From: Geobacter sp. UBA5735
Lineage (GTDB): Bacteria; Desulfobacterota; Desulfuromonadia; Geobacterales; Geobacteraceae
Reading direction: 5' to 3'
NCBI GenBank assembly: GCA_002419385.1
Contig: DIFZ01000015.1
Span: 1 to 59,756, forward strand
DNA: 59,756 nt
The notes under the pieces were generated by a model. That model was not told where the DNA came from. It ran no database searches and saw nothing but the letters and a program-made list of their open reading frames with translations. Positions 16,333 to 24,969 of the stretch are shown here, piece by piece. How positions within the stretch are numbered: the stretch's first letter is position 1; the number at the start of each line of letters is the position of its first letter. A program made the translations under genes and the position numbers.

Positions 16333-16932
16333 TTGGGAAAAGCTGAAGATACCCGACAATCCATCATCGAACAGGCTGCCATTATCTTTAACAAGAACGG
16401 TTATCAAAGGACATCAATGTCGATGCTTACCAACGCCCTGGGTCTTACCAAAGGCGCAATCTACGGGCATTTCTCCGACAAGGACGCCCTGGCTGTCGAA
16501 GCCTTCCGCTTCAGCATCGGCCAGGTGTCCCAGCGCGTGGGAGACAGACTCTCGTCCCATACAGGGGTGCTGGACAAGCTCCATGCATTTGCCCGAACCT
16601 TTGTGGACTTCTTCGAAGATACCGTAAGGGAAGGCGGTTGCCCGATCCTGAATACCGCCGTTGATTCCGACGATGCCCATCCCCAGTTGCATGGAGAGGT
16701 CCGGCGGGTCCTGACGGCCTGGGAAGGACGTCTCGTTGCCATGGTCGATGCAGGAAAGGAAAACGGCGAGATCCGTCCGGATGCGGACAGTGAGCTTTTC
16801 GCCACCACCTTCATCGCCCTGGTCGAAGGGGGAATCCTTTTGGCCAAGACGGTCGGAGACAGGAAATACATGGAGAGATCGGTCGAGGGAATCGACCTGC
16901 TCATCAATCAGATGGCGGCCGGAGCTGAATGA
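16333..16932 (+). CDS. TetR/AcrR family transcriptional regulator
   Basis: A 199-residue repressor. The N-terminal helix-turn-helix is clear (TRQSIIEQAAIIFNKNGYQ, then LGLTKGAIYGHFSDKDAL). The ligand domain contains the motif GCPILNTAVDSDD near residue 98, resembling the cysteine-containing segment of NemR/AcuR-like regulators that sense electrophiles or small organic acids. The start is TTG with GGAG about seven bases upstream; no ATG gives a complete helix-turn-helix. Two matching operators lie directly upstream. It is 37 bp ahead of a nitroreductase on the same strand, the arrangement seen for regulator-reductase pairs. Confidence 0.88.
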   Translation: MGKAEDTRQSIIEQAAIIFNKNGYQRTSMSMLTNALGLTKGAIYGHFSDKDALAVEAFRFSIGQVSQRVGDRLSSHTGVLDKLHAFARTFVDFFEDTVREGGCPILNTAVDSDDAHPQLHGEVRRVLTAWEGRLVAMVDAGKENGEIRPDADSELFATTFIALVEGGILLAKTVGDRKYMERSVEGIDLLINQMAAGAE

Positions 16933-16969
16933 CCGTCACTGCATTAACAGACTGCCAACGGGGGTATGT

Positions 16970-17788
16970 ATGGGATTGATAACTGTCGACGAAAGTAAAT
17001 GCGCCAGATGCGGTCTCTGCGCCAGGGCGTGCCCGGTCGGCATCATTGCGCTGGGGGAAGGGTTCCCGACCACCGGCTTTCCGACCACGATAGAGAAGAT
17101 CGAAAAGGGGTGCATCACCTGCGGCCACTGCGTTGCCACCTGCCCGAACGGTGCACTGAACCATTGCAGGATGAATCCTGAAGTGTGTCAGCCCCTGGCG
17201 CCGGGCTGGCGTCTGACCCCCGCGCAGGTCGGTCAGCTCATCAAGGGGCGCCGCTCCATCAGGAATTATCGGCCCGAACCGCTGGACCCCGAGGTCATCG
17301 GCCAGCTGCTGGATATTGTCCGCTATGCGCCCACCGGCATGAATTCGCAGACGGTCTCCTGGAAAGTCATCCTGGACGAACAGGAGGTGCAGTTCCTCTC
17401 CCTGGCCGTAATCGAATGGATGCGCACCCTGGATGGCGACCAGGTGCACGGGATAAGGGGGATGCTGAAGGCTTGGGAAATGGGACGCGACCCCGTCCTG
17501 CGCAAGGCCCCGGCCCTGATCGTAGCCCACGGCGCCGCCGATGACCCGATGGCCTCGGCTTCCGCCATGATCGCCCTCGCCAACCTGGACCTTGCCGCCC
17601 TCCCCTTCGGCCTCGGCACCTGCTGGGCGGGATTCCTTCACCAGGCGGCCCTGAGTTCGTACGAAGTGGCGACCGCCCTTGCCCTGCCGTCCGGCCACCG
17701 CATGCTCGGCGGGGTGATGATCGGCTACCCGGAATTCGAGTACACCAGGATTCCGACACGCAACCCGGCGCAAGTGACGTGGGGGTGA
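16970..17788 (+). CDS. Ferredoxin-nitroreductase fusion protein
   Basis: A 272-residue oxidoreductase. Residues about 8-60 hold two cluster motifs, CARCGLCARACP and CITCGHCVATCP, for two [4Fe-4S] centres; residues about 85-270 form an FMN-dependent nitroreductase domain with the hallmark RRSIRNY (FMN-binding) and RYAPTGMNSQ. It would transfer electrons from a low-potential donor through the clusters to FMN for reduction of nitro groups, quinones or similar compounds. The ATG at 16970 starts the conserved VDESKCARCG lead. Adjacent TetR gene and shared strand suggest inducible expression by an electrophilic substrate; that is inference. Confidence 0.9.
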   Translation: MGLITVDESKCARCGLCARACPVGIIALGEGFPTTGFPTTIEKIEKGCITCGHCVATCPNGALNHCRMNPEVCQPLAPGWRLTPAQVGQLIKGRRSIRNYRPEPLDPEVIGQLLDIVRYAPTGMNSQTVSWKVILDEQEVQFLSLAVIEWMRTLDGDQVHGIRGMLKAWEMGRDPVLRKAPALIVAHGAADDPMASASAMIALANLDLAALPFGLGTCWAGFLHQAALSSYEVATALALPSGHRMLGGVMIGYPEFEYTRIPTRNPAQVTWG

Positions 17789-17800
17789 CATTGGGGGAAC

Positions 17801-17833
17801 AGACCTGCCAGGTTTTGAAAACCTGGCAGGTCT
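17801..17833. repeat. Perfect 33-bp palindrome
   Basis: AGACCTGCCAGGTTTT (17801-17816), a single G, then its exact reverse complement (17818-17833). The arms are 16 bp. Sequences with this core (CTGCCAGGTTTT...AAAACCTGGCAG) are dispersed intergenic repeats in many bacterial genomes. It sits between the nitroreductase and the MoxR gene and could act as a terminator or processing site, though no T-run follows. Confidence 0.85.
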
Positions 17834-17874
17834 CCTGAAACAATACGGGAAAAGTTGATAGGAGCCGCACCACC

Positions 17875-18714
17875 ATGACAGAACAGAATTTCCACCGTTT
17901 CGGCGGGGCCAGCCGCTACGTGCTGGATGATGAACTGGCAAAGATCGTCAATGTATCCATGGCCCTGGAGATGCCGCTGCTGCTCAAGGGCGAGCCGGGC
18001 ACGGGCAAGACCATGCTGGCCCACGCCATCGCCGAGAGCCTGGAGATGCCGCTGCTGACCCTCAACGTCAAGTCGAGCATGAAGCTGGTTGAGGCGCTCT
18101 ACCACTATGACACCCTGACCCGCCTCAACGACAGCCGCTTCGGCGACTCGTCCCGCGACGTGAGCAACATCTCCGAGTACATCCGTATGGGCAAGATCGG
18201 CCAGGCGTTTGTTGCCGACCGCCGAGTGGTCCTGCTCATCGACGAAATCGACAAGGCCGACACCGATTTCCAGGATGACATGCTGGACGTGCTGGACCAG
18301 ATGCAGTTCGACATCATGGAGATCGACCAGACGGTCAAGGCCCGCTGCCGGCCGGTGGTGATCATCACCTCCAATGCCAAAAAGGACCTTTCCGACCCGT
18401 TTCTCGGTCGCTGCAACTTCCATCACATCGCCTTTCCCGAGCCGGAGATGATGCGGAGTATCATTGCCGTACACTTTCCCGACCTGTCCGACGACCTGGC
18501 CCATGCCGCCGTCAACGCCTTCTATCACCTGCGCCTGGTGGAGGGGATTGAGAAGAAGCCCGCCACCCGCGAACTCCTCAACTGGATACGGGCGCTCAAG
18601 GCGGACCCGGATTTCAGGACCGAGGCCCTGGGCGACGGGGCGCTCCCCTACCTGGGAGTACTGTTCAAGAAGACCGGCGACCTGGAGCGGGCCATGGCGC
18701 AAACAGGCGCCTGA
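17875..18714 (+). CDS. MoxR-type AAA+ ATPase
   Basis: A 279-residue AAA+ protein of the MoxR group: Walker A GEPGTGKT at residues 39-46, Walker B LLIDEID at 120-126 and sensor 1 ITSNAKKDLSDPFLGRC downstream (arginine-finger region). MoxR ATPases act as chaperones, often inserting a metal or activating a partner that carries a von Willebrand A domain. The next gene, 19 bp downstream, encodes exactly such a protein, so the two form a classic MoxR-VWA unit, similar to those found with CO dehydrogenase (CoxD-CoxE), but no molybdoenzyme is present here. Its target is therefore unknown. Confidence 0.9.
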   Translation: MTEQNFHRFGGASRYVLDDELAKIVNVSMALEMPLLLKGEPGTGKTMLAHAIAESLEMPLLTLNVKSSMKLVEALYHYDTLTRLNDSRFGDSSRDVSNISEYIRMGKIGQAFVADRRVVLLIDEIDKADTDFQDDMLDVLDQMQFDIMEIDQTVKARCRPVVIITSNAKKDLSDPFLGRCNFHHIAFPEPEMMRSIIAVHFPDLSDDLAHAAVNAFYHLRLVEGIEKKPATRELLNWIRALKADPDFRTEALGDGALPYLGVLFKKTGDLERAMAQTGA

Positions 18715-18733
18715 GCAACTTGGAGGCCCACTA

Positions 18734-19924
18734 ATGTTCGTACCTTTCTTCTACGAACTGCGGGATCGGGGGGTGTCCGTGACGCCCACCGCCTTTCTGC
18801 GCCTGCAGAAGGCCATGAGCCTCGGCCTCGTGGTGTCCCTGGATGATTTCTACACCGTTGCCCGCTCCATCCTGGTGAAGAGCGAACGGGACTTCGATGC
18901 CTATGACCGGGTGTTCGGCGAACTGTTTGCCGGGGTCGAGGCGGTGTCGCTGGAAGGGATCACCATCGACGACACGGTGCGCGCCCTGCTGGACCAGTGG
19001 CTGAAGGAGCCGGAGGAGGTCGCCAAGGCGCTCGGCATCGACGTGGAGAAGCTCAAAAAGCTCAACGGCGAGGAACTGCTGCAGTATTTCCTCGACCGGC
19101 TCAATGACCAGAAAGGGGATCACCACGGTGGAAAAAAATGGATCGGCACCGGCGGGGTGTCCCCGGTCGGCCATTCCGGACAGCGGCCGGGCGGCATGAG
19201 GATCGGCGGGACATCGCGCAACCGCTCCGCCATCAAGGTGGCCATGGAGCGGCGCTACAAGGACTATTCGCGGACCGCGCCCCTGACCCGGGGACAGCTG
19301 GGCGAGGCGCTGAAACGCCTGCGGCACCTGGTGCCGGAAGGGCCGCGGGACGTGGTGAGCGTGGAAAAGACGGTCTATCACACCATGCGCAATGCCGGGG
19401 AGATAGAGATCATCTTCGACCGGCGCCTGGCCGACCGCCTCAAGATCCTCCTCCTTATCGACAACGGAGGCTGGTCCATGGACCCGTACGTGGAGACGGT
19501 CCGGACCCTGTTCCACTACGCCCGCTCCCAGTTCAAGGACCTCTCCATCCGCTATTTTCACAATACCGTAGCCGACCGGGTGTGGTGCGACCCGGAGCGG
19601 AGCAGCCGTCCGGAGGCGGTGGAGGATCTTGCCGGCCGTGATCCCGAGACCCGGCTGATTTTCGTGGGGGATGCCAGCATGGCGCCCGAGGAACTGCTGG
19701 CGGTGGACGGCTCCATCCAGGTGGAGTACCGGCAGAAACTGCCCAGCATCGAACGGCTGAAGATGCTGGCCGGGACCTTCCGCCACGCTGCCTGGCTCAA
19801 TCCCATGTCCGCTTCCCTCTGGGATCACGGCGAGACCATCAGCAGGATCCGCCGCATAATCCCCATGTTCGAGCTGAACCTGGAGGGGCTGGAAAAAGCG
19901 GTCCGACACCTGACCGCCCGTTGA
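18734..19924 (+). CDS. CoxE-like VWA-domain protein, MoxR partner
   Basis: A 396-residue protein. The N-terminal 125 residues are helical and charged, followed by a glycine-rich linker (about 128-160) and a C-terminal von Willebrand A fold (about 225-390). The metal-ion site, normally D-x-S-x-S, is altered here to D243-N-G-G-W-S, so divalent ion binding may be changed or lost. Start ATG at 18734 has TGGAGG seven bases upstream and gives the family lead MFVPFFYELRDRGVSVTP. It follows the MoxR ATPase directly. Such pairs remodel or activate a client enzyme; the client is not identifiable from this window. Confidence 0.85.
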   Translation: MFVPFFYELRDRGVSVTPTAFLRLQKAMSLGLVVSLDDFYTVARSILVKSERDFDAYDRVFGELFAGVEAVSLEGITIDDTVRALLDQWLKEPEEVAKALGIDVEKLKKLNGEELLQYFLDRLNDQKGDHHGGKKWIGTGGVSPVGHSGQRPGGMRIGGTSRNRSAIKVAMERRYKDYSRTAPLTRGQLGEALKRLRHLVPEGPRDVVSVEKTVYHTMRNAGEIEIIFDRRLADRLKILLLIDNGGWSMDPYVETVRTLFHYARSQFKDLSIRYFHNTVADRVWCDPERSSRPEAVEDLAGRDPETRLIFVGDASMAPEELLAVDGSIQVEYRQKLPSIERLKMLAGTFRHAAWLNPMSASLWDHGETISRIRRIIPMFELNLEGLEKAVRHLTAR

Positions 19925-20005
19925 TTCCATCGGCCGACTTCCCGACGTCCGGCTGTTTAGTGACAAAGGAGGCACCTCTAACCGTTTCTGAACTGGAGGC
20001 ACATA

Positions 20006-21319
20006 ATGGGACATCTGGTTGGAAAAGATATTTTTCGGGAATTGGGTGGAAAGATAGACGGCATGGAAATGCGCGTCCCCTGGAACGACAGGCTGCGCGC
20101 CGTTCTGGAAGAGCTCTACACCAGGGAAGAAGCCGATGTGGTGGTGAAAATGCCCTACGGGCTGTCCACCATCGAACAGCTGACAACGGCCACCGGCTAC
20201 GAAGAGTCGCAGGTGCGGCGGATTCTTGACTCATTGACGGCGAAGGGGCTAGTCATCGACATCTGGATAAACGAAGCCTATCACTACTCACCCTCTCCAC
20301 TCATCGTCGGGATATTCGAATTCACCATGATGAGGATGGCACCGGATGCCGACACCAAAAAATGGGCGAAACTGCTCCATGACTATATGGAAGGAGACGG
20401 TGCCTTCCTGGCGGGCAATCTCGGCAAAGGTGAAAAGTTCGCTTTCATGCGGGCATTGCCCCACGAGAGCGCCATCGCACCTTCGGAGTATTTCGAGGTG
20501 CTGGATTACGAAAGGGCCTCGGCTCTGATTGCGGAAGCCGACAGATTCGCCATCGGCATCTGCAGCTGCCGGCACGAAAAGATGCATCTGGGAGAGAAGA
20601 AGTGCGACGTCCCGCTGGAGAGCTGCACCCAGTTCGGTTATGCGGCTGATTTCATGATCCGGCACAATATGGCGCGTGAAGAAAGCAGGTCGGAGATGGA
20701 GGAGCACTTCATCAAGTCGCAGGAGAGGGGCCTGGTACTGGCTGCCGACAATGTGCAGAAAAACATGCGCTTCGTCTGCCACTGCTGCAAGTGCTGCTGC
20801 GGGCCGATGCTGGCCATCAGGGAGCACGGCTATCCCAATGCGCTGGTCACCTCCAATTACCTCGCCAGGATACAGGAGGAAACGTGCGTGGGCTGCGGAT
20901 TGTGCGCCAAGGCCTGCCCCATCGATGCAATCGCCATGGTTCCCCTGGAAAAACCCGAATCAAGGAAGAAGCAGAATGCCCATGTCGATACCTCCCTGTG
21001 CGTCGGCTGCGGGGTATGCGCCCTGAAATGCCCGACCAAGGCGTGCCTGTTGACCAAACGGGGGCAGAGAGTCATTTACCCGGAAACGACCTTCGAAAGG
21101 ATCATGCTGCAGAGCCTGGAGAAGGGAACCCTGCAGAACCAGATTTTCGCCAATCCCCGGACCATCAACGAGAAGTTCATGCACGCCTTTGTCGGGGCAT
21201 TCCTGCGCTTCACCCCGGTGAAGAAGGCACTTCTGAGCGACAGGCTGAGGTCTCGGTTTCTTGCCGCCATGAAGGATGGCGTGGCAAAGCAGGGAAAAGG
21301 ATGGGTTCTTGAGATGTAA
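20006..21319 (+). CDS. Multi-cysteine 2x[4Fe-4S] protein with N-terminal winged-helix-like region
   Basis: A 437-residue protein. Residues about 25-85 look like a winged-helix segment (LTTATGYEESQVRRILDSLTAKGLV). The middle has ICSCRHEKMHLGEKKC and CHCCKCCCG cysteine clusters, and residues about 290-350 carry two ferredoxin motifs, CVGCGLCAKACP and CVGCGVCALKCP. Related proteins are common in anaerobic deltaproteobacteria, where they are annotated only as 4Fe-4S binding proteins. It is separated by 81 bp from the VWA gene on the same strand and could be its partner or an independent redox carrier. GGAGG precedes the ATG. No membrane segment is seen. Confidence 0.82.
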   Translation: MGHLVGKDIFRELGGKIDGMEMRVPWNDRLRAVLEELYTREEADVVVKMPYGLSTIEQLTTATGYEESQVRRILDSLTAKGLVIDIWINEAYHYSPSPLIVGIFEFTMMRMAPDADTKKWAKLLHDYMEGDGAFLAGNLGKGEKFAFMRALPHESAIAPSEYFEVLDYERASALIAEADRFAIGICSCRHEKMHLGEKKCDVPLESCTQFGYAADFMIRHNMAREESRSEMEEHFIKSQERGLVLAADNVQKNMRFVCHCCKCCCGPMLAIREHGYPNALVTSNYLARIQEETCVGCGLCAKACPIDAIAMVPLEKPESRKKQNAHVDTSLCVGCGVCALKCPTKACLLTKRGQRVIYPETTFERIMLQSLEKGTLQNQIFANPRTINEKFMHAFVGAFLRFTPVKKALLSDRLRSRFLAAMKDGVAKQGKGWVLEM

Positions 21320-21430
21320 CCTGTTCGGGCTAATAGACGGAAGGCTGAAGTAACAACATCGGGATTAATCCGAAAAGCCCTACTTTACTGCCTATACACC
21401 TGCGTACAGAATTATAAGCGGAGGGAGAGC

Positions 21431-22405
21431 ATGACAATGGATTTTCCGGAACCGAGGTTCATCAGCACGAACGGCATAAGGATGGCGGTCTACGAGGAGG
21501 GAAACGGCTTTCCCGTGGTCCTCTGCCACGGGTTTCCCGAACTGGCCTACTCCTGGCGCAGGCAGCTTCCTGCCCTGGCCGTGGCTGGTTTCCGGGCCAT
21601 TGCGCCCGATCAGCGCGGCTTTGGGAGGACAGACAAGCCCGTCCAGATAGAAGAGTACGACATAGTCAAGCTCACCGACGATCTTGCCGGGCTCCTGGAT
21701 GCTCTGGGACTGGACCGGGCGGTGTTCTGCGGCCATGACTGGGGCGGCCACGTGGTGTGGGAGATGCCCGCCTTCCACCCGGACCGGGTCGCGGGGGTGA
21801 TAGGGATAAATACGCCGCACCGCTATTTCCAGCGCATGGGGCCGGATCCGATCGCATGGATGCTGGAAAACTACAGCGCCCGCTACTACCGGATGGCCTT
21901 CCTGGAGGAGGGTGTCGAGGCAGGGCTTACCCCCGACCTGTTGCCAAAGTTCCTTTCCGGCCTCTTCCGGGGGCGGCCCATCACCATGGAGCAGTACCTG
22001 GCGGCTCCACCGGCGGTACGCAACCTTGAATTCGAATTCATAATGGAATCGTCCCTGAGCCCGGACCCGGCAGGGAGGACTTTCATGACAGCCGAAGAGC
22101 TGCAGGTCTATGTTGACGCTTTCGCCCGGGGCGGGTTGACCGGCCCATTCAACTGGTACCGGAACATCGTCCGCAACGCCGGAATCCTCCGGGATGCGGA
22201 TTCCCGCGTGTCGGTTCCCTGCCTGATGATCTCGGCGGAAGACGACATCTTTCTGCCCCCTTCCCTGACCGAGGGGATGGAAGAATACCTGCCGGATCTG
22301 GAAAAACAACTCATCCCGGAATGCGGTCACTGGATCCAGGCTGAGAAGCCTGAGCACCTGAACCGCCTGATCATCGACTGGCTCACCAGGAAGTTTCCCC
22401 GGTAG
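21431..22405 (+). CDS. Alpha/beta hydrolase, epoxide-hydrolase-like
   Basis: A 324-residue enzyme with the epoxide hydrolase signature set: oxyanion motif HGFPE (residues 33-37), nucleophile Asp103 within GHDWGG, acidic residue in the segment ISAEDDIFLPP, and catalytic His in ECGHWIQAEKP. Asp rather than Ser at the nucleophile marks a haloalkane-dehalogenase/epoxide-hydrolase subtype, and HGFPE with RYY in the cap favours epoxide hydrolase. It would add water to an epoxide through a covalent ester. GGAGGGAG precedes the ATG. Its last 23 bp overlap the convergent MFS gene. Confidence 0.88.
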   Translation: MTMDFPEPRFISTNGIRMAVYEEGNGFPVVLCHGFPELAYSWRRQLPALAVAGFRAIAPDQRGFGRTDKPVQIEEYDIVKLTDDLAGLLDALGLDRAVFCGHDWGGHVVWEMPAFHPDRVAGVIGINTPHRYFQRMGPDPIAWMLENYSARYYRMAFLEEGVEAGLTPDLLPKFLSGLFRGRPITMEQYLAAPPAVRNLEFEFIMESSLSPDPAGRTFMTAEELQVYVDAFARGGLTGPFNWYRNIVRNAGILRDADSRVSVPCLMISAEDDIFLPPSLTEGMEEYLPDLEKQLIPECGHWIQAEKPEHLNRLIIDWLTRKFPR

Positions 22406-23579
22406 GCGGGCTAGTACCCCTGGTTCGCACCAGCCAGCGGAACAAACCGAGTGTTACCAACGCCACGGAGGCACCGGCCGCGAAACCTGCAGGGTAGCCC
22501 ATTTTTCCAATGAATGCCCCAAGGATCGTGGAGCCTGCCATAAGCCCCAGGTAGATACAGCTGTTGAACATTCCCATCGCCAGCCCACGCTGGCGTGGCT
22601 GGACCGATTCCGCGATCAGTGCTCCCAGCGCCGTAAAGGTGAGCGCCATGCCGGAGCCCAGCAGGACCGCGCAGGCAGCCAGGCTCCCCGTTCTGTCGGA
22701 GAGGGCAGTGGCAAAGAGACCGGCTGCGAACAGGAAAAGCCCCGCGGCCACGATTCCCCTCCGGTCTGTCCGGTCGGATGCAATCCCCACCGGAATCCGG
22801 GTCACGACGTTGGTCAGCCCATAGGCTGCGAAGATCAGCCCCGCCCCGGCGGCGTCGATCCCCTTGCCCGAGGCGTACAGGGGGAGGAAGGAAAGATAGG
22901 TTCCGAACCCGACCGAGATACCGATGGTCGCAAGGAGACAGGCAAGCAGGGTGCGCATGGCAAGCATTTCGATACTTGCCGTGATTATGGCGCGGAAATC
23001 GCTTTTCCGCCGGGCCGGGGGCCGGGGAAGCAGGACCAGGGCGAATGCCGCGATCAGCAGCAAGATGATGCCGGATAAGGCGAAGACCTGTCGAAGCCCG
23101 ACGGTCTTTCCCAGGAGGCCGCCGGTCGCCGGGCCGAGGGTCATGGCGAGATAGATTCCCGTGGTGTACCAGCCGTAGGCCTGTCCCAGCCTCTCCGGCG
23201 GCATGGCATCGGCAACCTGGGAAAGCATGCTCGGAGCGAAGCAGGCCAGGCCTGCTCCGAACAGGACATAGGCGGCAGCCATCTGGCCGGGAGAGACGCA
23301 CTGGGTCACCAGCAGAGATGAAACGGCGGTCGCCAGTATGCCGCCGATCGCGGGAATTCGCGTCCCGATCCGGTCGGCCAGGAGTCCTGCCGGGACAGAG
23401 AGCACCCCGGTCGTGAACATGAAGGCGCCGTTGATCATCCCGACCTCGGCCGGCCCGGACCCCAGCGAAGCTGCGAACAGCGGGAGCACCGGGATGCGCA
23501 GATAGGCACAGAAAAAGGTGGCGAACCCTGTCAGGCAGAGGAGGAAAAACAGACCGTATTTCCGGGTTATGCCGATCAT
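22383..23579 (-). CDS. MFS transporter
   Basis: A 398-residue transporter with 12 predicted helices. The loop motif GLLADRIGTRIP between helices 2 and 3 and the symmetrical GIASDRTDRRGI between helices 8 and 9 are classical MFS signatures, pointing to drug or metabolite efflux. A longer frame would begin at a TTG at 23612; I prefer the ATG at 23579 (MIGITRKYGLFF), where the first helix begins promptly. It is convergent with the hydrolase and its stop lies inside that gene's 3' end. Substrate unknown. Confidence 0.87.
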   Translation of the reverse strand: MIGITRKYGLFFLLCLTGFATFFCAYLRIPVLPLFAASLGSGPAEVGMINGAFMFTTGVLSVPAGLLADRIGTRIPAIGGILATAVSSLLVTQCVSPGQMAAAYVLFGAGLACFAPSMLSQVADAMPPERLGQAYGWYTTGIYLAMTLGPATGGLLGKTVGLRQVFALSGIILLLIAAFALVLLPRPPARRKSDFRAIITASIEMLAMRTLLACLLATIGISVGFGTYLSFLPLYASGKGIDAAGAGLIFAAYGLTNVVTRIPVGIASDRTDRRGIVAAGLFLFAAGLFATALSDRTGSLAACAVLLGSGMALTFTALGALIAESVQPRQRGLAMGMFNSCIYLGLMAGSTILGAFIGKMGYPAGFAAGASVALVTLGLFRWLVRTRGTSPPTGETSW

Positions 23580-23856
23580 GGCCCCAGCAAGCCTTTCATG
23601 GCGCAACGGCAACCCTCACGGGCGTCGTTTCCGCCATTGGTGGTGGTAAATAAGGAAGTTGACAACCAGGAGCAGGAACTGCCATTGCTCTACGGAACCC
23701 GTAGGTACAGTATACCTCCGAGCAGCGCAATCGGGAAATCCCGTAGAAGCAGCCCCGGCGGATATGATCGCAGCCGGGGTTACGGCAGATGAACGGGCCG
23801 AACTGAAAGATCCGAGAAACCTTGCACCAGCGGCCCGCCCGTCGTATACTCCCTTC

Positions 23857-24777
23857 ATGCTGACCTATACCATAACGGACAAAGATAATTGCAGGCAGGC
23901 GGGAAGCCTGCTGCGCACCCTACTCCCCGACGCCCCCCTCTCCTACCTGAGAAAGTTGCTCGCATCGGAGCACCTCTCGGTGAACGGCAAGCCGGCCAGC
24001 CGGGAGACCCTCCTTCGCGCCGGAGACCGGGTGACCCTCAAGGAAAGTGCCCGGACAAAGGGTTTTCTCGCCGCCCGTCCGGCCCTGCTGGATATCCTGC
24101 ATGAAGACCAATGGCTCATCGCCATCAACAAGCCCGCGGGACTTGCCATGCATCGCACCTCGGAGGCAGGAGAGCCCAACCTGGTGGATCTGGGCGGCAA
24201 CCTTATCGCCGAGCGGGGAGAACAGGGAAAACTGCGGCCGGTCAACCGTCTGGACCGCGGCACCTCCGGAGTAGTGCTGCTTGCACGCAGCTCCCAGTCA
24301 GCCGGCATGCTCGGCAGGCTGGTAAAGGAGGAAGGGCTGGGCAAGATCTATCTCGCGCTTGCAAACGAAGCATTCCCCGCTGATGAGGGTACAATCGAAC
24401 ATCCACTGGATGACAAGGAGTCAGAGACCCATTACAAAGTCATGTATCAGGGAGGCGGCGGGGCACTGGTGGCCCTGTGGCCGATGACCGGGCGGATGCA
24501 CCAGATCCGCCGGCACCTGAGCTTCATCGGCCACCCGGTATGGGGGGACAGCCGCTATGGAGGAAGGGCGGTCCCGGACTGCGAAGGCCAACTGCTCCAC
24601 TCATTCCGCACAACCCTCGACCATCCGGCAACCGGTGAAATCCTGGATATATTCGCACCGCTGCCTGTGGAATTCCTCAAGCAGATCAAGCGTATAGCCG
24701 GGGACAATTACGGCTCTCTCCTGGATTCGCTTGCTGCTCTTGCACCGATTCAGGGGGATCGGCCGGTATCCGGATAG
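23857..24777 (+). CDS. RluA-family RNA pseudouridine synthase
   Basis: A 306-residue protein. Residues about 12-65 form an S4 RNA-binding domain (LRKLLASEHLSVNGKPAS), followed by the pseudouridine synthase domain with the catalytic aspartate Asp133 in NRLDRGTSG (the RluA consensus has H at the first position, here N). WPMTGRMHQIRRHL and GHPVWGDSRYGG are also family motifs. It isomerises uridines in rRNA or tRNA; which site is not deducible. The frame is open for another 198 bases upstream, but the ATG at 23857 begins at the S4 fold. Start choice is moderately certain because no strong ribosome site is visible. Confidence 0.88.
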   Translation: MLTYTITDKDNCRQAGSLLRTLLPDAPLSYLRKLLASEHLSVNGKPASRETLLRAGDRVTLKESARTKGFLAARPALLDILHEDQWLIAINKPAGLAMHRTSEAGEPNLVDLGGNLIAERGEQGKLRPVNRLDRGTSGVVLLARSSQSAGMLGRLVKEEGLGKIYLALANEAFPADEGTIEHPLDDKESETHYKVMYQGGGGALVALWPMTGRMHQIRRHLSFIGHPVWGDSRYGGRAVPDCEGQLLHSFRTTLDHPATGEILDIFAPLPVEFLKQIKRIAGDNYGSLLDSLAALAPIQGDRPVSG

Positions 24778-24846
24778 TAAATCCGCGCCGGGCCACCGAT
24801 CAAGACTCATCCATCCTCTCCCCTGTCCCTCCCAAGCCGGTATTTT

Positions 24847-24918
24847 TTGACACGGCCAGCCAAATGGTTTATTTTCACTGAATACCCGTAAAATGCGGCC
24901 GGAAAATGAATTTTCCGG
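24847..24918 (+). promoter_or_regulatory. Sigma70-type promoter and leader hairpin of hslO
   Basis: TTGACA (24847-24852), 17 bases, TATTTT (24870-24875). Transcription would start near 24882. The leader then contains a perfect hairpin, CCGGAAAAT (24899-24907), GA, ATTTTCCGG (24910-24918), 50 bases before the GTG start of hslO. Confidence 0.65.
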
Positions 24919-24969
24919 ACTACCCCCGCCCGGGAACTCTCGCTATGCCGAAAAGGAATAGAATCAACC

